A stretch of DNA of 64,000 nt from Allobosea sp. 67-29 (GCF_001898115.1 NZ_MKSQ01000005.1:432129-496128), one strand, 5' to 3'; shown: positions 1 to 9,277, numbered from the stretch's first letter. A program made the numbers and translations. Notes: generated by a model from the sequence alone, not told the origin.

Positions 1-5
1 GCATG

Positions 6-437
6 TCAGCTCAGCAGCGTCGCTTCCAGCGTGATCGGCGCCTTGAACAGCTTCGAGACCGGGCAGCCGGCCTTGGCCTTGTCCGCCAGAGACTGGAAGG
101 TCGTCTGGTCGGCACCGGGAACCTTGCCTTTGAGGGTGAGGTGGATCGCGGTGATGGCGTAGCCCTCGCCCTGCTTGTCGAGCGTCACGCGGGCCGTGGT
201 ATCGAGCGCATCGGCCTTGAGATCGGCCTCGCCAAGGATCAGCGAGAGCGCCATGGTGAAGCAGGCGGCATGCGCCGCGCCGATCAGCTCCTCGGGGTTG
301 CTGCCGGGCCTGCCCTCGAAGCGGCTGGAGAAGCCGTAGGGATAGGCATTGAGTGCACCGCTTTCGGTCGAGATCGCACCCTTGCCGTCCTTGATCCCGC
401 CTTCCCAATGGGCCGAGCCCGTCTTGTTGATCGCCAT
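6..437 (-). CDS. osmC: OsmC-type peroxiredoxin
   Basis: Thiol peroxidase of the OsmC/Ohr family, which reduces organic hydroperoxides in the cytoplasm. The 143-residue product has the length of E. coli OsmC. It carries the two redox cysteines at the expected places, Cys59 in the HAACF context and Cys125 in AGCPVSKL, and begins with the typical MAINKTGSAHWEG stretch. The stop codon lies at positions 6-8, so the gene is complete although it touches the window edge. A GGAGA ribosome site precedes the ATG. No neighbour suggests a more specific role; the gene diverges from the hydrolase at 726. Family assignment is very secure, and OsmC rather than Ohr is favoured by length and motif context. Confidence 0.93.
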   Translation of the reverse strand: MAINKTGSAHWEGGIKDGKGAISTESGALNAYPYGFSSRFEGRPGSNPEELIGAAHAACFTMALSLILGEADLKADALDTTARVTLDKQGEGYAITAIHLTLKGKVPGADQTTFQSLADKAKAGCPVSKLFKAPITLEATLLS

Positions 438-725
438 GGTGTGGTCTCCTCTGCCGAGTGGAGTGGGCCGTGCCCGGAGGCCGGTCCTTGGATAACGGGC
501 GAAGGCCCATAGGGTTCGCTCGTTGCGAGCGGACGGAAGCGCGTCAGCAGGGCTATAGAAGAAAACAGCGCGGGGCGTGTCGACCTGACGGCGGTTTCGT
601 CGGGTCCCGTCCCGAGGCGGAGGTGCAGCGAATCGCCGAACCCCATCCGGGGTGGCCCAGATGATATCCTGGTCCCGGTTCGAGGGCCTCGGATCTTCAA
701 CGACACCATGTTAGGAACCAATGGC
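438..725. other. Divergent intergenic region osmC / hydrolase
   Basis: This 288-base gap should hold the promoters of both divergent genes. I see no convincing coding sequence in it. The only clear structure is a small inverted repeat, ACCCC-ATCC-GGGGT, at 640-653, of unknown significance. Confidence 0.4.
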
Positions 726-1379
726 ATGGCCACCTTTATCCTTATTCCAGGAGGCTGGCAGGGCGGCTGGGTCTACGACTCCGTAGCAGAAATGCTCAAT
801 GCCCGAGGACACAACGCATTACCGATCACCTTGGCCGGGCTCGGTGATGCCCCGGCCCCAACCGCAAATCTCGATACCCACATCGGCGAGGTTCTTGATG
901 CCGCGGAGCGGTGTGACGGTGAATTGGTGATCGTTGGACATTCATACGCCGGGATGGTCGTAAGCGGCGTTGCCGACGCGGTTCCGTCACGAATCAGGGC
1001 GTTGGTCTATGTCGACGCGTATGTGCCCGATTCCGGGGACTCGATGTGGTCGCTGACCACGCCGCGTTTTCGCGAACTCATCATCGCTGGCGCGCAGGCC
1101 GACGGCCTCACCAGCGCACCGCCTGCCAATAGCGACCCGCGTTTCCGGCCGCACCCCCTGGGGGCGTTTCTCCAGTCCATCAGACTCAGCGGGCGTTGGC
1201 GCGACGTGCCGCGCAAGATTCACATCGGCGCATTTGGATGGGATGGCAGTCCCTTCCTGGATCTCCATCAACGCCTGAGCGCCGACCCGGAATGGTCGAC
1301 ATTTGCTTTGGATTGCGGACACAACGTCGCGCGGCTGAAACCCGAGGTGCTGACCGATATCCTGCTGGCGCAGGCTTGA
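726..1379 (+). CDS. Alpha/beta hydrolase
   Basis: Small single-domain alpha/beta hydrolase of 217 residues, resembling the salicylate-esterase/EstC-like group. The N-terminal LIPGGWQGGW provides the oxyanion-hole region. The nucleophile elbow GHSYAG places the catalytic serine at residue 73, and a C-terminal CGHN motif supplies the histidine near residue 200. The ATG at 726 is chosen because AGGA at 713-716 is well placed; an in-frame ATG at 708 would add six residues. The substrate is unknown. The gene uses many codons that are rare in the surrounding DNA (TTA, GGA, GTA, CGA, CCA), which suggests recent acquisition. It stands alone between two minus-strand genes. Confidence 0.82.
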   Translation: MATFILIPGGWQGGWVYDSVAEMLNARGHNALPITLAGLGDAPAPTANLDTHIGEVLDAAERCDGELVIVGHSYAGMVVSGVADAVPSRIRALVYVDAYVPDSGDSMWSLTTPRFRELIIAGAQADGLTSAPPANSDPRFRPHPLGAFLQSIRLSGRWRDVPRKIHIGAFGWDGSPFLDLHQRLSADPEWSTFALDCGHNVARLKPEVLTDILLAQA

Positions 1380-1437
1380 GCGCCGGACGTCCATTTCCTG
1401 GGGGAGGCGTTCGTCGCGGCGAAGCATCTCCCAAGGG

Positions 1438-1466
1438 AAAAACCCGCACCGGTCTCCCGATGCGGG
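1438..1466 (-). terminator. Rho-independent terminator of the OFA transporter gene
   Basis: Read on the minus strand, a stem CCCGCATCGG / CCGGTGCGGG with one G-U pair and a four-base loop is followed by five T residues. It lies 30 bases past the stop of the transporter gene and closes the formate operon. On the plus strand it is not followed by T residues. Confidence 0.75.
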
Positions 1467-1496
1467 CTTCCTGCCTTGGCCGGGCTCAGCTTCGGG

Positions 1497-3152
1497 TCAC
1501 TTGAACAGCGTCAGCGACTTCGACAGCGTGATCCAGATGCCCCAAGCGAGCGGTATGCCGACCACCGCCCAGGCCAGCGCAGCGGTGGCGTCGAAGCCGC
1601 CCTTGCCGATGCCGAAGGAGCCGGTCGTCTCGCGGGCGGCGGCAGCCCTGCTCGCCGCCTGCAGCTTCGCGACCTCCTCCTCCTTCATGAACCATTGCGG
1701 GCCGAGCGGCCTGACCAGCGCATTGGCGACGAGGCCCGCCGCCAGCATGCCGGCGAGGATGTACATCGTGCCGCTGTACAGGCTGGCGCCGGTGACGCCG
1801 GCCGAGACCTGCGCCTCGCGGATATAGTTCACCACCACCGGGCCGATGATGCCCGCCGTCGACCAGGCCGTCAGCAGCCGGCCGTGGATGGCGCCGACGA
1901 ACTGCGTGCCGAAGACGTCGGCGAGATAGGCGGGCACGGTGGCGAAGCCGCCGCCATACATCGACAGGATGATGCAGAAGGCGGTGACGAACAGCACCTT
2001 GGACTGGATGCCCGCCGCCCAGGGCGCCATGGCATAGAGCGCGATGCCGAGGATGAAGAAGGTGTAGTAGGTGTTCTTGCGGCCGATCCTGTCCGACAGC
2101 GAGGCCCAGAAGAAGCGGCCGACGATGTTGAACAGCGAGAGCAGGCCGACGAAGCCCGCCGCGATCGCGGCGACCGAAGTCTTCTGGCCGGCATCGAGCG
2201 CCGAGAAGGCGGTGCCGGGCTGGCCGATCAGCGCGCCGCCGAAGATCTCCTGAAGCATCGGCGAGGCGATGCCGAGCACGCCGATGCCGGCCGAGACGTT
2301 CAGCGTCAGAACGGCCCAGATCAGCCAGAACTGCGGCGTCTTGTGCGCGTCGCGCAGGTGGACATGGCCGGAGGTGATCATCTTGTTCTGCGTGGCCGGG
2401 GGCGTCCAGCCCTCGGGGCGCCAGCCGGCCGGCGGGATGCGGTAGCCGAAGGCGCCGGCCATCATGAAGACGAAATAGATCGCCGCCATGACCAGGAAGG
2501 TCTGGAACACGCCGACCGAGCTCGGGGTCCTGAAACCGTTCATCAGCATGTCCGCCAATGGCGAGCCGATCATCGCCCCGCCGCCGAAGCCCATGATCGC
2601 CATGCCCGTCGCCATGCCGCGCCGGTCCGGGAACCATTTGATCAGGGTCGAGACCGGCGAGATGTAGCCGAGGCCAAGACCGATGCCGCCGATCACGCCG
2701 GAGCCCAGCCACATCATCCAGAGCTGGTGCCAGTAGACGCCCAGCGCCGAGATGACCATGCCGCCGCACCAGCAGACCGCCGCCGCGACGCCGGCCTTGC
2801 GCGGCCCGGCCTTCTCCAGCCAGCCTCCGAACAGCGCCGCCGCCGCTCCGAGGAAGACGAAGAACAGCGTGTACATCCAGCCGAGATCCGCCACGCGCCA
2901 GTCGCAGGTGGTGGTGAAGAGCGCCGTGGCCAGTGTCATGTCCGGGCAGGCCTTAGGCGCAGTGACGCCGATGGCGCGCGAGAGCGGCAGCCAGAACACC
3001 GAGAAGCCATAGGCCATGCCGATGCACAGGTGGATGCACAATGCGGCGGGCGGCACGAGCCAGCGGTTGAAGCCGGCCTTGGCGATGATCCTTTCGCGGT
3101 CGAGCAGGCCCGAGCCTCCTCCGACCTGTCCGATATCCTGTGCGACGCTCAT
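1497..3152 (-). CDS. OFA-family MFS transporter (oxalate/formate antiporter type)
   Basis: Twelve-helix major facilitator of the oxalate/formate antiporter family in the inner membrane, about 551 residues. The first helix region (LCIGMAYGFSVFWLPLS) is typical of OFA proteins. Between helices 1 and 2 lies an insertion at about residues 60-88 with two cysteines (69 and 83), probably periplasmic. The ATG at 3152 is chosen over an upstream one because GGAAAGGAAACGGGG stands directly before it. It lies 95 bases downstream of fdsD in the same direction, so formate or oxalate exchange feeding the formate dehydrogenase is the natural inference. The exact substrate is not proved by sequence. Confidence 0.85.
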   Translation of the reverse strand: MSVAQDIGQVGGGSGLLDRERIIAKAGFNRWLVPPAALCIHLCIGMAYGFSVFWLPLSRAIGVTAPKACPDMTLATALFTTTCDWRVADLGWMYTLFFVFLGAAAALFGGWLEKAGPRKAGVAAAVCWCGGMVISALGVYWHQLWMMWLGSGVIGGIGLGLGYISPVSTLIKWFPDRRGMATGMAIMGFGGGAMIGSPLADMLMNGFRTPSSVGVFQTFLVMAAIYFVFMMAGAFGYRIPPAGWRPEGWTPPATQNKMITSGHVHLRDAHKTPQFWLIWAVLTLNVSAGIGVLGIASPMLQEIFGGALIGQPGTAFSALDAGQKTSVAAIAAGFVGLLSLFNIVGRFFWASLSDRIGRKNTYYTFFILGIALYAMAPWAAGIQSKVLFVTAFCIILSMYGGGFATVPAYLADVFGTQFVGAIHGRLLTAWSTAGIIGPVVVNYIREAQVSAGVTGASLYSGTMYILAGMLAAGLVANALVRPLGPQWFMKEEEVAKLQAASRAAAARETTGSFGIGKGGFDATAALAWAVVGIPLAWGIWITLSKSLTLFK

Positions 3153-3247
3153 TCCCCGTTTCCTTTCCCCAAAGCTTCGCCGTTCGGCCGGGTACACTCC
3201 CGGCTCGTTGAAACCCGTGACGCGTTCCCCGGGGAACGCCTGCTGCG

Positions 3248-3520
3248 CTAGCTTCCGCGCGCCGGCCTGATCCGCGGCAGGGCGCGGCGCAGGAGCGGTG
3301 GAAGGTCTTCCGGGCGGGCTGAGAAGGCGGCGAGGAAATCCTCGCGCATTCGCCCGGTCCAGAACTGGTTGATGTGGTCGGCGATGGCGGGCACCGCCTC
3401 GGCCTCGGGATAGGCCTTGAAGAAATCGGTGATCTGCCCGGCCATGCGCCGCAGTTTCTCGACGTTCTCGGCGTGGTGATCGGCCGCGTTCTGCCCGGTG
3501 GTCAGCGCATCCTCCGTCAT
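3248..3520 (-). CDS. fdsD: Formate dehydrogenase delta subunit
   Basis: Small 90-residue protein of the FdsD family, an accessory subunit or assembly protein of soluble NAD-dependent formate dehydrogenases. It shows the typical KLRRMAGQITDFF start and the HINQFWTGRMREDFL core. Its ATG overlaps the fdhD stop in an ATGA at 3517-3520, so translation is probably coupled. A longer in-frame opening upstream is only the shadow of fdhD. Its position, after the catalytic subunits and fdhD, is the one known from fds operons. Confidence 0.9.
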   Translation of the reverse strand: MTEDALTTGQNAADHHAENVEKLRRMAGQITDFFKAYPEAEAVPAIADHINQFWTGRMREDFLAAFSARPEDLPPLLRRALPRIRPARGS

Positions 3521-4359
3521 CGGGCGATGGCCTCGGGTTCCGGCGCGAGCGCGCCGGTGAAGACGATGCAGCCGTCGCGCCGCGCCACGGCGGCGAGCGT
3601 CAGGCCGAGATGCCGGGCGCGCTCGATCGCGAGCGAGGTCGGCGCGGAGATCGCAACCAGCGTTCCCGCGCCGAAGATCGCGGCCTTCTCGACCATCTCG
3701 AAGGAGGCGCGGCTGGTGACGAGCAGGAAGCCGTCGTGGGCATTTGCCCCGGCCCGGAGCCGCGCGCCGATCAGCTTGTCGAGGGCGTTGTGGCGACCGA
3801 CATCCTCGCGCACCGCCAGGATCGCGCCGGAGGCATCGCACCAGGCGGCGCCATGGACGGCGCGGGTCAGCTGATTCAGCGGCTGGTGCTTGTCAAGCAC
3901 TGCGAGCGCGGCCTCGATCGCCGCGGCCGATACGGCGCGTGAAGCCCGCGTCGCCGCATCGGCCATCGGAATCTCCTCGATGGTCTCGACCCCGCAGAGC
4001 CCGCAGGAGGTCCGGCCCGAGAGATTGCGCCGCCGCGCCAGATGCTCGCGGAAGCGGCCGGGCGCGAGCTCGACGGTGACGATCACGCCTTCGTCCTTCG
4101 GCTCGACCGCGATGCTGCGGATCTCATCCGCGCCGCGCACGATGCCCTCGGTCAGGCTGAAACCGGTGACGAAATCCTCGAGGTCCGACGGGCTCGCCAT
4201 CATCACCGCATAGGGCATGTTGCCATAGACGATGTTGATGGGGGTCTCCACCGCGACCTCGATCTCGCGTGCATCCGCCCGCTCCGCGCCGAAGCGCAGC
4301 GGCTCAGCCGTGACGGCGGCCGAGGCCGGCGGCTGGGCGGACGGATTATTCCGCGGCAT
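3517..4359 (-). CDS. fdhD: Formate dehydrogenase accessory sulfurtransferase FdhD
   Basis: FdhD moves sulfur from the cysteine desulfurase to the molybdenum cofactor of formate dehydrogenase, a step needed for activity. The 280-residue protein has the conserved SGRTSCGLCG motif holding the two transfer cysteines, the EGIV segment, and the C-terminal REDVGRHNALDKLIG and LVTSRASFEMV blocks. It overlaps fdsA by 14 bases and fdsD by 4, which fits tight co-translation in the formate operon. Confidence 0.95.
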   Translation of the reverse strand: MPRNNPSAQPPASAAVTAEPLRFGAERADAREIEVAVETPINIVYGNMPYAVMMASPSDLEDFVTGFSLTEGIVRGADEIRSIAVEPKDEGVIVTVELAPGRFREHLARRRNLSGRTSCGLCGVETIEEIPMADAATRASRAVSAAAIEAALAVLDKHQPLNQLTRAVHGAAWCDASGAILAVREDVGRHNALDKLIGARLRAGANAHDGFLLVTSRASFEMVEKAAIFGAGTLVAISAPTSLAIERARHLGLTLAAVARRDGCIVFTGALAPEPEAIAR

Positions 4360-7228
4360 CGGGCAGGCGCTCCGCGATCCGGCGCAAGGTCACGTCCTCC
4401 TCGAAATTCTTCTCCTGCCACTGCGAGTAATGGTTGGTGCGCCTGACCTCCACCGCCGTCACCTTGTATTCCGGGCAGTTCGTCGCCCAGTCCGAATAGT
4501 CGGTGGTGATGACGTTGGCGCCGGTCTTGGCATGGTGGAAGGTGGTGTAGACCACGCCCGGCTGCATCCGCTCGGAAATCACGGCCCGGAGCGCGATATC
4601 GCCCGAGCGGCTGGCGAGCGCGACGAGGTCGCCGTCGCGGACGCCGCGGCTTTCGGCGTCGAAGGGGTGGATTTCCAGCACGTCCTCGTCATGCCAGGCG
4701 CCGTTCTCGGTGCGCCTTGTCTGCGCGCCGACATTGTATTGCGAGAGGATGCGGCCCGTGGTGAGCAGCAGCGGGAAGCGCGGCCCCGTCCGCTCGTCGG
4801 TCGGGACATATTCGGTGATCATGAACTTGCCCTTGCCGCGCACGAAGCGGTCGACATGCATCAGGGGCGTCCCGGTCGGCGCCTTGTCGTTGCAGGGCCA
4901 CTGCACCGAGCCGAGCTTGTCGAGCTTGTCGTAGGAGACGCCGGCGAAGCTCGGCGTCAATCGCGCGATCTCATCCATGATCTCGCTGGGATGGCCATAG
5001 GCCATCTCGTAGCCGAGTGCGCGGGCCAGATCGATCGTGACCTGCCACTCGTCCTTGCCGGCAAGCGGCGCCATCACCTGCCGCACGCGGTTGATGCGCC
5101 GCTCGGCATTGGTGAAAGTGCCGTCCTTCTCCAGGAAGGAGGCGCCCGGCAGGAAGACATGGGCGTATTTCGCCGTCTCGTTCAGGAAGATGTCCTGGAT
5201 GACGACGCATTCCATCGAGGCCAATCCTGCCGTGACATGCTTGGTGTTGGGGTCCGACTGGGCGATGTCCTCGCCCTGGACGTAGAGCCCCTTGAAGGTG
5301 CCCTCGACCGCCTCGTCCAGCATGTTGTTGATGCGCAGGCCCTGTTCGGGATCGAGCGGCACGCCCCAGAGCATCTCGAAGACCTGCCGTGTCGAATCGT
5401 CGGAGACGTGGCGGTAGCCCGAGAATTCGTGCGGGAAGGAGCCCATGTCGCAGGAGCCCTGCACGTTGTTCTGCCCGCGCAGCGGATTGATGCCGACGCC
5501 GTCGCGCCCGATATTGCCGGTCGCCATGGCGAGGTTCGCCATCGCCATCACCGTGGTCGAGCCCTGGCTGTGCTCGGTGACGCCGAGCCCGTAATAGATC
5601 GCGCCATTGCCGCCGGTGGCGTAGAGCCGCGCCGCGGCGCGTACATCGGCCGCCGGCACGCCGGTATAGGTCTCGCTCGCTTCCGGCGAGTTCTCCTCGC
5701 GGGCGACGAAGCGGGCCCAATGCTCGAAATCGCCGAGATCGCAGCGCTCGCGCACATAAGCCTCGTCGATCAGCCCCTCGGTCACGACGACATGGCTCAG
5801 CGCATTGAGCAGCGCGACATTGGTGCCGGGGCGCAGCGGCAGGTGGTAATCCGCCTTCACATGCGGGGACTGCACCATGTCGATCCGGCGGGGATCGGCG
5901 ACGATCAGCTTGGCGCCCTGGCGGATGCGCTTCTTCATCCGCGATGCGAAGACCGGGTGGCCGTCAGTCGGGTTGGCGCCGATGACGAGGATGACGTCGG
6001 ACTTGGCGACGGACTTGAAGTCCTGCGTGCCGGCCGAGGTGCCGAGCGTCGTGCGCAGCCCATAGCCGGTCGGCGAGTGGCAGACGCGGGCGCAGGTATC
6101 GACATTGTTGTTGCGGAAGGCGGCGCGCACCAGCTTCTGGACGAGGAAGACCTCCTCGTTGGTGCAGCGCGACGAGGTGATGGCGCCGACCGATTCACGG
6201 CCGTACTTGGCCTGGATGCGCTTGAACTCGCTGGCCGCGTAGTTGATCGCCTCTTCCCATGACACTTCGCGCCATGGGTCGGTGATCTTCGCCCGGATCA
6301 TCGGCTTGGTGATGCGGTCGGTATGGGTCGCATAGCCCCAGGCGAAGCGGCCCTTCACGCAGGAATGGCCCTCGTTCGCCTTGCCGTCCTTGTAGGGCAC
6401 CATGCGGATGACGCGGTCACCCTGCATCTCCGCCTTGAACGAGCAGCCGACGCCGCAATAGGCGCAGGTCGTCACCACCGAATGCTCGGGCTGGCCATGC
6501 TCGATGACCTTGTTCTCCATCAGCGTCGCTGTCGGGCAGGCCTGCACGCAGGCGCCGCAGGAGACGCATTCCGAACCCAGGAAATCGGTCGGCCCCGCCG
6601 CGACGCGCGAGTCGAAGCCGCGGCCCGTAATCGTCAGCGCGAAGGTGCCCTGCACCTCCTCGCAGGCCCGCACGCAGCGATTGCAGACGATGCATTTCGA
6701 CGGGTCGTAGGTGAAATAGGGGTTGGAGGTGTCCTTCGCGAGCCAGTTCTCGTTGGCGAGGCCGTCCTGGCCCTTGGCGAAGACGTGGTTCTCGCCCTCA
6801 TAGCCGTAGCGCACTTCGCGCAGGCCGACGGCGCCGGCCATGTCCTGCAATTCGCAATCGCCATTGGCCGAGCAGGTCAGGCAATCCAGCGGATGGTCGG
6901 AGATGTAGAGCTCCATCACGCCCTTGCGCAGGCCGGAGAGGTTCTCCGACTGGGTGCGCACAATCATTCCGTCTTCTGCCGGAGTCGTGCATGACGCGGG
7001 CGTGCCGCGCCGCCCCTCGATCTCGACGAGGCAGAGCCGGCAGGAGCCGAAGGGTTCGAGCGAGTCGGTGGCGCAGAGCTTGGGGATCTTGGTGCCGAGG
7101 CTCATCGCCGCCGCCATCACCGAAGTGCCGGCCGGCACCGTGACGCTCTGGCCGTCGATGGTCAGCGTCACCGTCTTCTCGGAGAGCCGGATCGGCGTGC
7201 CGTAGTCGATTTCCTTGATCAGACTCAT
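4346..7228 (-). CDS. fdsA: NAD-dependent formate dehydrogenase alpha subunit (molybdopterin)
   Basis: Catalytic subunit that oxidises formate to CO2 at a bis-MGD molybdenum or tungsten centre. The 960 residues are arranged as an N-terminal 2Fe-2S domain (Cys52, 63, 66, 80), a NuoG-type cluster (His112, Cys116, 119, 125), two ferredoxin clusters (Cys179-189 and Cys221-231) and the 4Fe-4S site at the start of the molybdopterin domain (Cys255, 258, 262, 290). The Mo ligand is Cys383 followed by His384 (VCHSPTGYG), so the enzyme uses cysteine, not selenocysteine. The C-terminus is a molybdopterin-dinucleotide binding fold. It starts 10 bases after fdsB. The soluble FdsABG type is oxygen-tolerant in known relatives. 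Confidence 0.96.
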   Translation of the reverse strand: MSLIKEIDYGTPIRLSEKTVTLTIDGQSVTVPAGTSVMAAAMSLGTKIPKLCATDSLEPFGSCRLCLVEIEGRRGTPASCTTPAEDGMIVRTQSENLSGLRKGVMELYISDHPLDCLTCSANGDCELQDMAGAVGLREVRYGYEGENHVFAKGQDGLANENWLAKDTSNPYFTYDPSKCIVCNRCVRACEEVQGTFALTITGRGFDSRVAAGPTDFLGSECVSCGACVQACPTATLMENKVIEHGQPEHSVVTTCAYCGVGCSFKAEMQGDRVIRMVPYKDGKANEGHSCVKGRFAWGYATHTDRITKPMIRAKITDPWREVSWEEAINYAASEFKRIQAKYGRESVGAITSSRCTNEEVFLVQKLVRAAFRNNNVDTCARVCHSPTGYGLRTTLGTSAGTQDFKSVAKSDVILVIGANPTDGHPVFASRMKKRIRQGAKLIVADPRRIDMVQSPHVKADYHLPLRPGTNVALLNALSHVVVTEGLIDEAYVRERCDLGDFEHWARFVAREENSPEASETYTGVPAADVRAAARLYATGGNGAIYYGLGVTEHSQGSTTVMAMANLAMATGNIGRDGVGINPLRGQNNVQGSCDMGSFPHEFSGYRHVSDDSTRQVFEMLWGVPLDPEQGLRINNMLDEAVEGTFKGLYVQGEDIAQSDPNTKHVTAGLASMECVVIQDIFLNETAKYAHVFLPGASFLEKDGTFTNAERRINRVRQVMAPLAGKDEWQVTIDLARALGYEMAYGHPSEIMDEIARLTPSFAGVSYDKLDKLGSVQWPCNDKAPTGTPLMHVDRFVRGKGKFMITEYVPTDERTGPRFPLLLTTGRILSQYNVGAQTRRTENGAWHDEDVLEIHPFDAESRGVRDGDLVALASRSGDIALRAVISERMQPGVVYTTFHHAKTGANVITTDYSDWATNCPEYKVTAVEVRRTNHYSQWQEKNFEEDVTLRRIAERLPDAAE

Positions 7229-7238
7229 TCTGGCCTCC

Positions 7239-8804
7239 TCACTCGGCCGCCAGTGGCAGCGGAGGACGGTCGAAATCCTCGGGGAAATGGTTGAGCGCGC
7301 TCAGCACCGGCATGGGGGTCAGGCCGCCCATGGCGCAGAGCGAGGCATCGGTCATCAGCTTGGAGAGATCGCGCAGCACGGCGATGTTCTTGGGAACCTC
7401 AGTGCCGGCGATGATGCGGTTCATCGTCTCGACCCCGCGCGTCGCCCCGATGCGGCAGGGCGTGCACTTGCCGCAGCTTTCCTTGGCGCAGAATTCGAAG
7501 GCGAAGCGGGCCTGCTTGGCCATATCGACGCTGTCGTCGAACACCACGATGCCGCCATGGCCGAGCATCGCGCGCATCGCCGCGAGTGCCTCGTAATCCA
7601 TCTGTACGTCGAGCTGTTCAGCCGTGAGATAGGCGCCGAGCGGCCCGCCGACCTGCACGGCCCGGATCGGCCGGCCCGAGAGCGTGCCGCCGCCCATATC
7701 CTCGATGATCTCGCGCAAGCTGATGCCGAAGGCGAGTTCGATCAGCCCGCCGCGCCTGACGTTGCCGCCGAGCTGGATCGGCAGCGTGCCGCGCGAGCGA
7801 CCCATGCCGTAATCGGCATAGGTCTGTGCGCCATGGTCCATGATCCAGGGCACGGCGGCGAAGGAGAGCACGTTGTTGACGACGGTCGGCTTGCCGAACA
7901 GGCCCTGCAGCGCCGGCAGCGGCGGCTTGGCCCGGACGATGGCGCGCTTGCCTTCTAGGCTTTCCAGCAGCGAGGTCTCCTCGCCACAGATATAGGCGCC
8001 GGCCCCGAGCCGCACTTCCAGATGGAAGGCATGCTCCGAGCCCAACACCGAAGCGCCGATCATTCCGGCGGCTTCCGCCTTCAGGATCGCGCGCTGCAAT
8101 GTGCGGTGGGCATGCGGATATTCGGAGCGCAGGTAGATGTAGCCGCGCGTCGCCCCGACCGCGATCGCGGCGATCACCATGCCCTCGATAACCAGATAGG
8201 GGTCGCCTTCGAACAGCATCCGGTCGGCGAAGGTGCCGCTGTCGCCCTCGTCGGCATTGCAGACGATGTATTTCTGCTCCGCCTTCGCGTCGTGAACGGT
8301 CTTCCACTTGATGCCGGTCGGGAAGCCGGCGCCGCCGCGGCCGCGCAGGCCCGATGCCTTTACCGCATCGACGATCTCGCCGCCGGTGAGCGCCAGCGCC
8401 TTCTCCAGCCCCTTGAAGCCGCCATAGGCGCGGTAATCCGCGATCGAGAGCGGGTCGATGACGCCGACGCGCTCGAAAGTGAGGCGCTGCTGGCGCTTCA
8501 TCCAATCGAGTTCTTCGGTCTTGCCGAGGCGCAAGGCATGCGCGCCGCCCGAGACGAAGCCGGCATCGAAAAGCGCAGCGACGTCCTTCGCCGTGACCGG
8601 CCCGTAGGCGATGCGTCCCTCAGTCGTCTCGACCTCGACCAGCGGCTCCAGCCAGAGCATGCCGCGCGAGCCGTTGCGGACGATCTCGACGGAAAGCCCG
8701 CGCGTCGTCGCTTCGCTGGCGATGGCCTGCGCGACAGCTTCCGCGCCGACCGACAGGGCAGCGGCGTCGATGGGGACGAAGATGCGGACCGGTGCGGCGC
8801 TCAT
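7239..8804 (-). CDS. fdsB: NAD-dependent formate dehydrogenase beta subunit (NuoF-like)
   Basis: Diaphorase subunit that passes electrons from the FdsA clusters through FMN to NAD+. The 521-residue product has a thioredoxin-like 2Fe-2S N-terminal segment in NuoE style and then the NuoF core, with GRGGAGFPTGIKW for NADH/FMN binding and the ESCGKCTPCR motif for the 4Fe-4S cluster. The ATG at 8804 is chosen because it overlaps the fdsG stop in an ATGA; an upstream in-frame start would lie inside fdsG. It forms the NADH-producing half of the complex with fdsG. Confidence 0.95.
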   Translation of the reverse strand: MSAAPVRIFVPIDAAALSVGAEAVAQAIASEATTRGLSVEIVRNGSRGMLWLEPLVEVETTEGRIAYGPVTAKDVAALFDAGFVSGGAHALRLGKTEELDWMKRQQRLTFERVGVIDPLSIADYRAYGGFKGLEKALALTGGEIVDAVKASGLRGRGGAGFPTGIKWKTVHDAKAEQKYIVCNADEGDSGTFADRMLFEGDPYLVIEGMVIAAIAVGATRGYIYLRSEYPHAHRTLQRAILKAEAAGMIGASVLGSEHAFHLEVRLGAGAYICGEETSLLESLEGKRAIVRAKPPLPALQGLFGKPTVVNNVLSFAAVPWIMDHGAQTYADYGMGRSRGTLPIQLGGNVRRGGLIELAFGISLREIIEDMGGGTLSGRPIRAVQVGGPLGAYLTAEQLDVQMDYEALAAMRAMLGHGGIVVFDDSVDMAKQARFAFEFCAKESCGKCTPCRIGATRGVETMNRIIAGTEVPKNIAVLRDLSKLMTDASLCAMGGLTPMPVLSALNHFPEDFDRPPLPLAAE

Positions 8805-9277
8805 GAATGCGCCTTTCCGTGCTGGCAGAGCCCGGCGATGCGGGCGGCATCGACGCGCCCGATCAGTTCGCCATCGACCAGGGCCGAGGGCCCGAGCGCG
8901 CAATTGCCGAGACAATACACCGTTTCGACGATGGCGTCGCCGGCATGGTGGTCGTCGACCGCGATGCCGTGGTTGCGGGAAAGCTCGTCGACGACGCTTT
9001 CGCAGCCGAGCGCCTGGCAGGCTTCGGCCCGGCAGAGCTTGACGATGCGGGCCGGCTGCGGGGCGGTCTTGAAGTCGTGATAGAAGGAGATCGCGCCATG
9101 GACCTCGGCGCGCGACAGGTTAAGCGCTTCCGCGATCAGCGGCACGGCCTGCGGGTCGACATAGCCGAACTCGTCCTGCAGGGCATGCAGCATCGGCAAC
9201 GTGGCGCCTTCCAGATGCGCCAGCCCCGCCACGATCATGCGTGCGCTGTCCTGATCCCAGGCCGGATAACCCGCCAT
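8801..9277 (-). CDS. fdsG: NAD-dependent formate dehydrogenase gamma subunit (NuoE-like)
   Basis: A 158-residue NuoE-like 2Fe-2S protein, first gene of the formate dehydrogenase operon. The four cluster ligands are visible as Cys82, Cys87, Cys122 and Cys126 (CRAEAC and CLGNC). It partners FdsB in electron transfer to NAD+. The 228-base upstream gap carries two copies of one 17-base dyad (9369-9385 and 9494-9510) and follows a LysR gene, so LysR control of the operon from this gap is likely. Confidence 0.94.
   Translation of the reverse strand: MAGYPAWDQDSARMIVAGLAHLEGATLPMLHALQDEFGYVDPQAVPLIAEALNLSRAEVHGAISFYHDFKTAPQPARIVKLCRAEACQALGCESVVDELSRNHGIAVDDHHAGDAIVETVYCLGNCALGPSALVDGELIGRVDAARIAGLCQHGKAHS

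Noticed and set aside
1476..3251. Long plus-strand open frame opposite the OFA transporter
   Set aside because: It is an antisense shadow produced by high GC; the composition is Arg/Asp/Gly/Ala-rich with no family features, while the minus frame codes a clear transporter. The same applies to long frames opposite fdsA, fdsB, bkdB, lpdA, dctM, pckA and divL.
6078..6084. Possible selenocysteine in the formate dehydrogenase active site
   Set aside because: The Mo ligand position is a normal cysteine codon (Cys383 in VCHSPTG) and there is no in-frame TGA.
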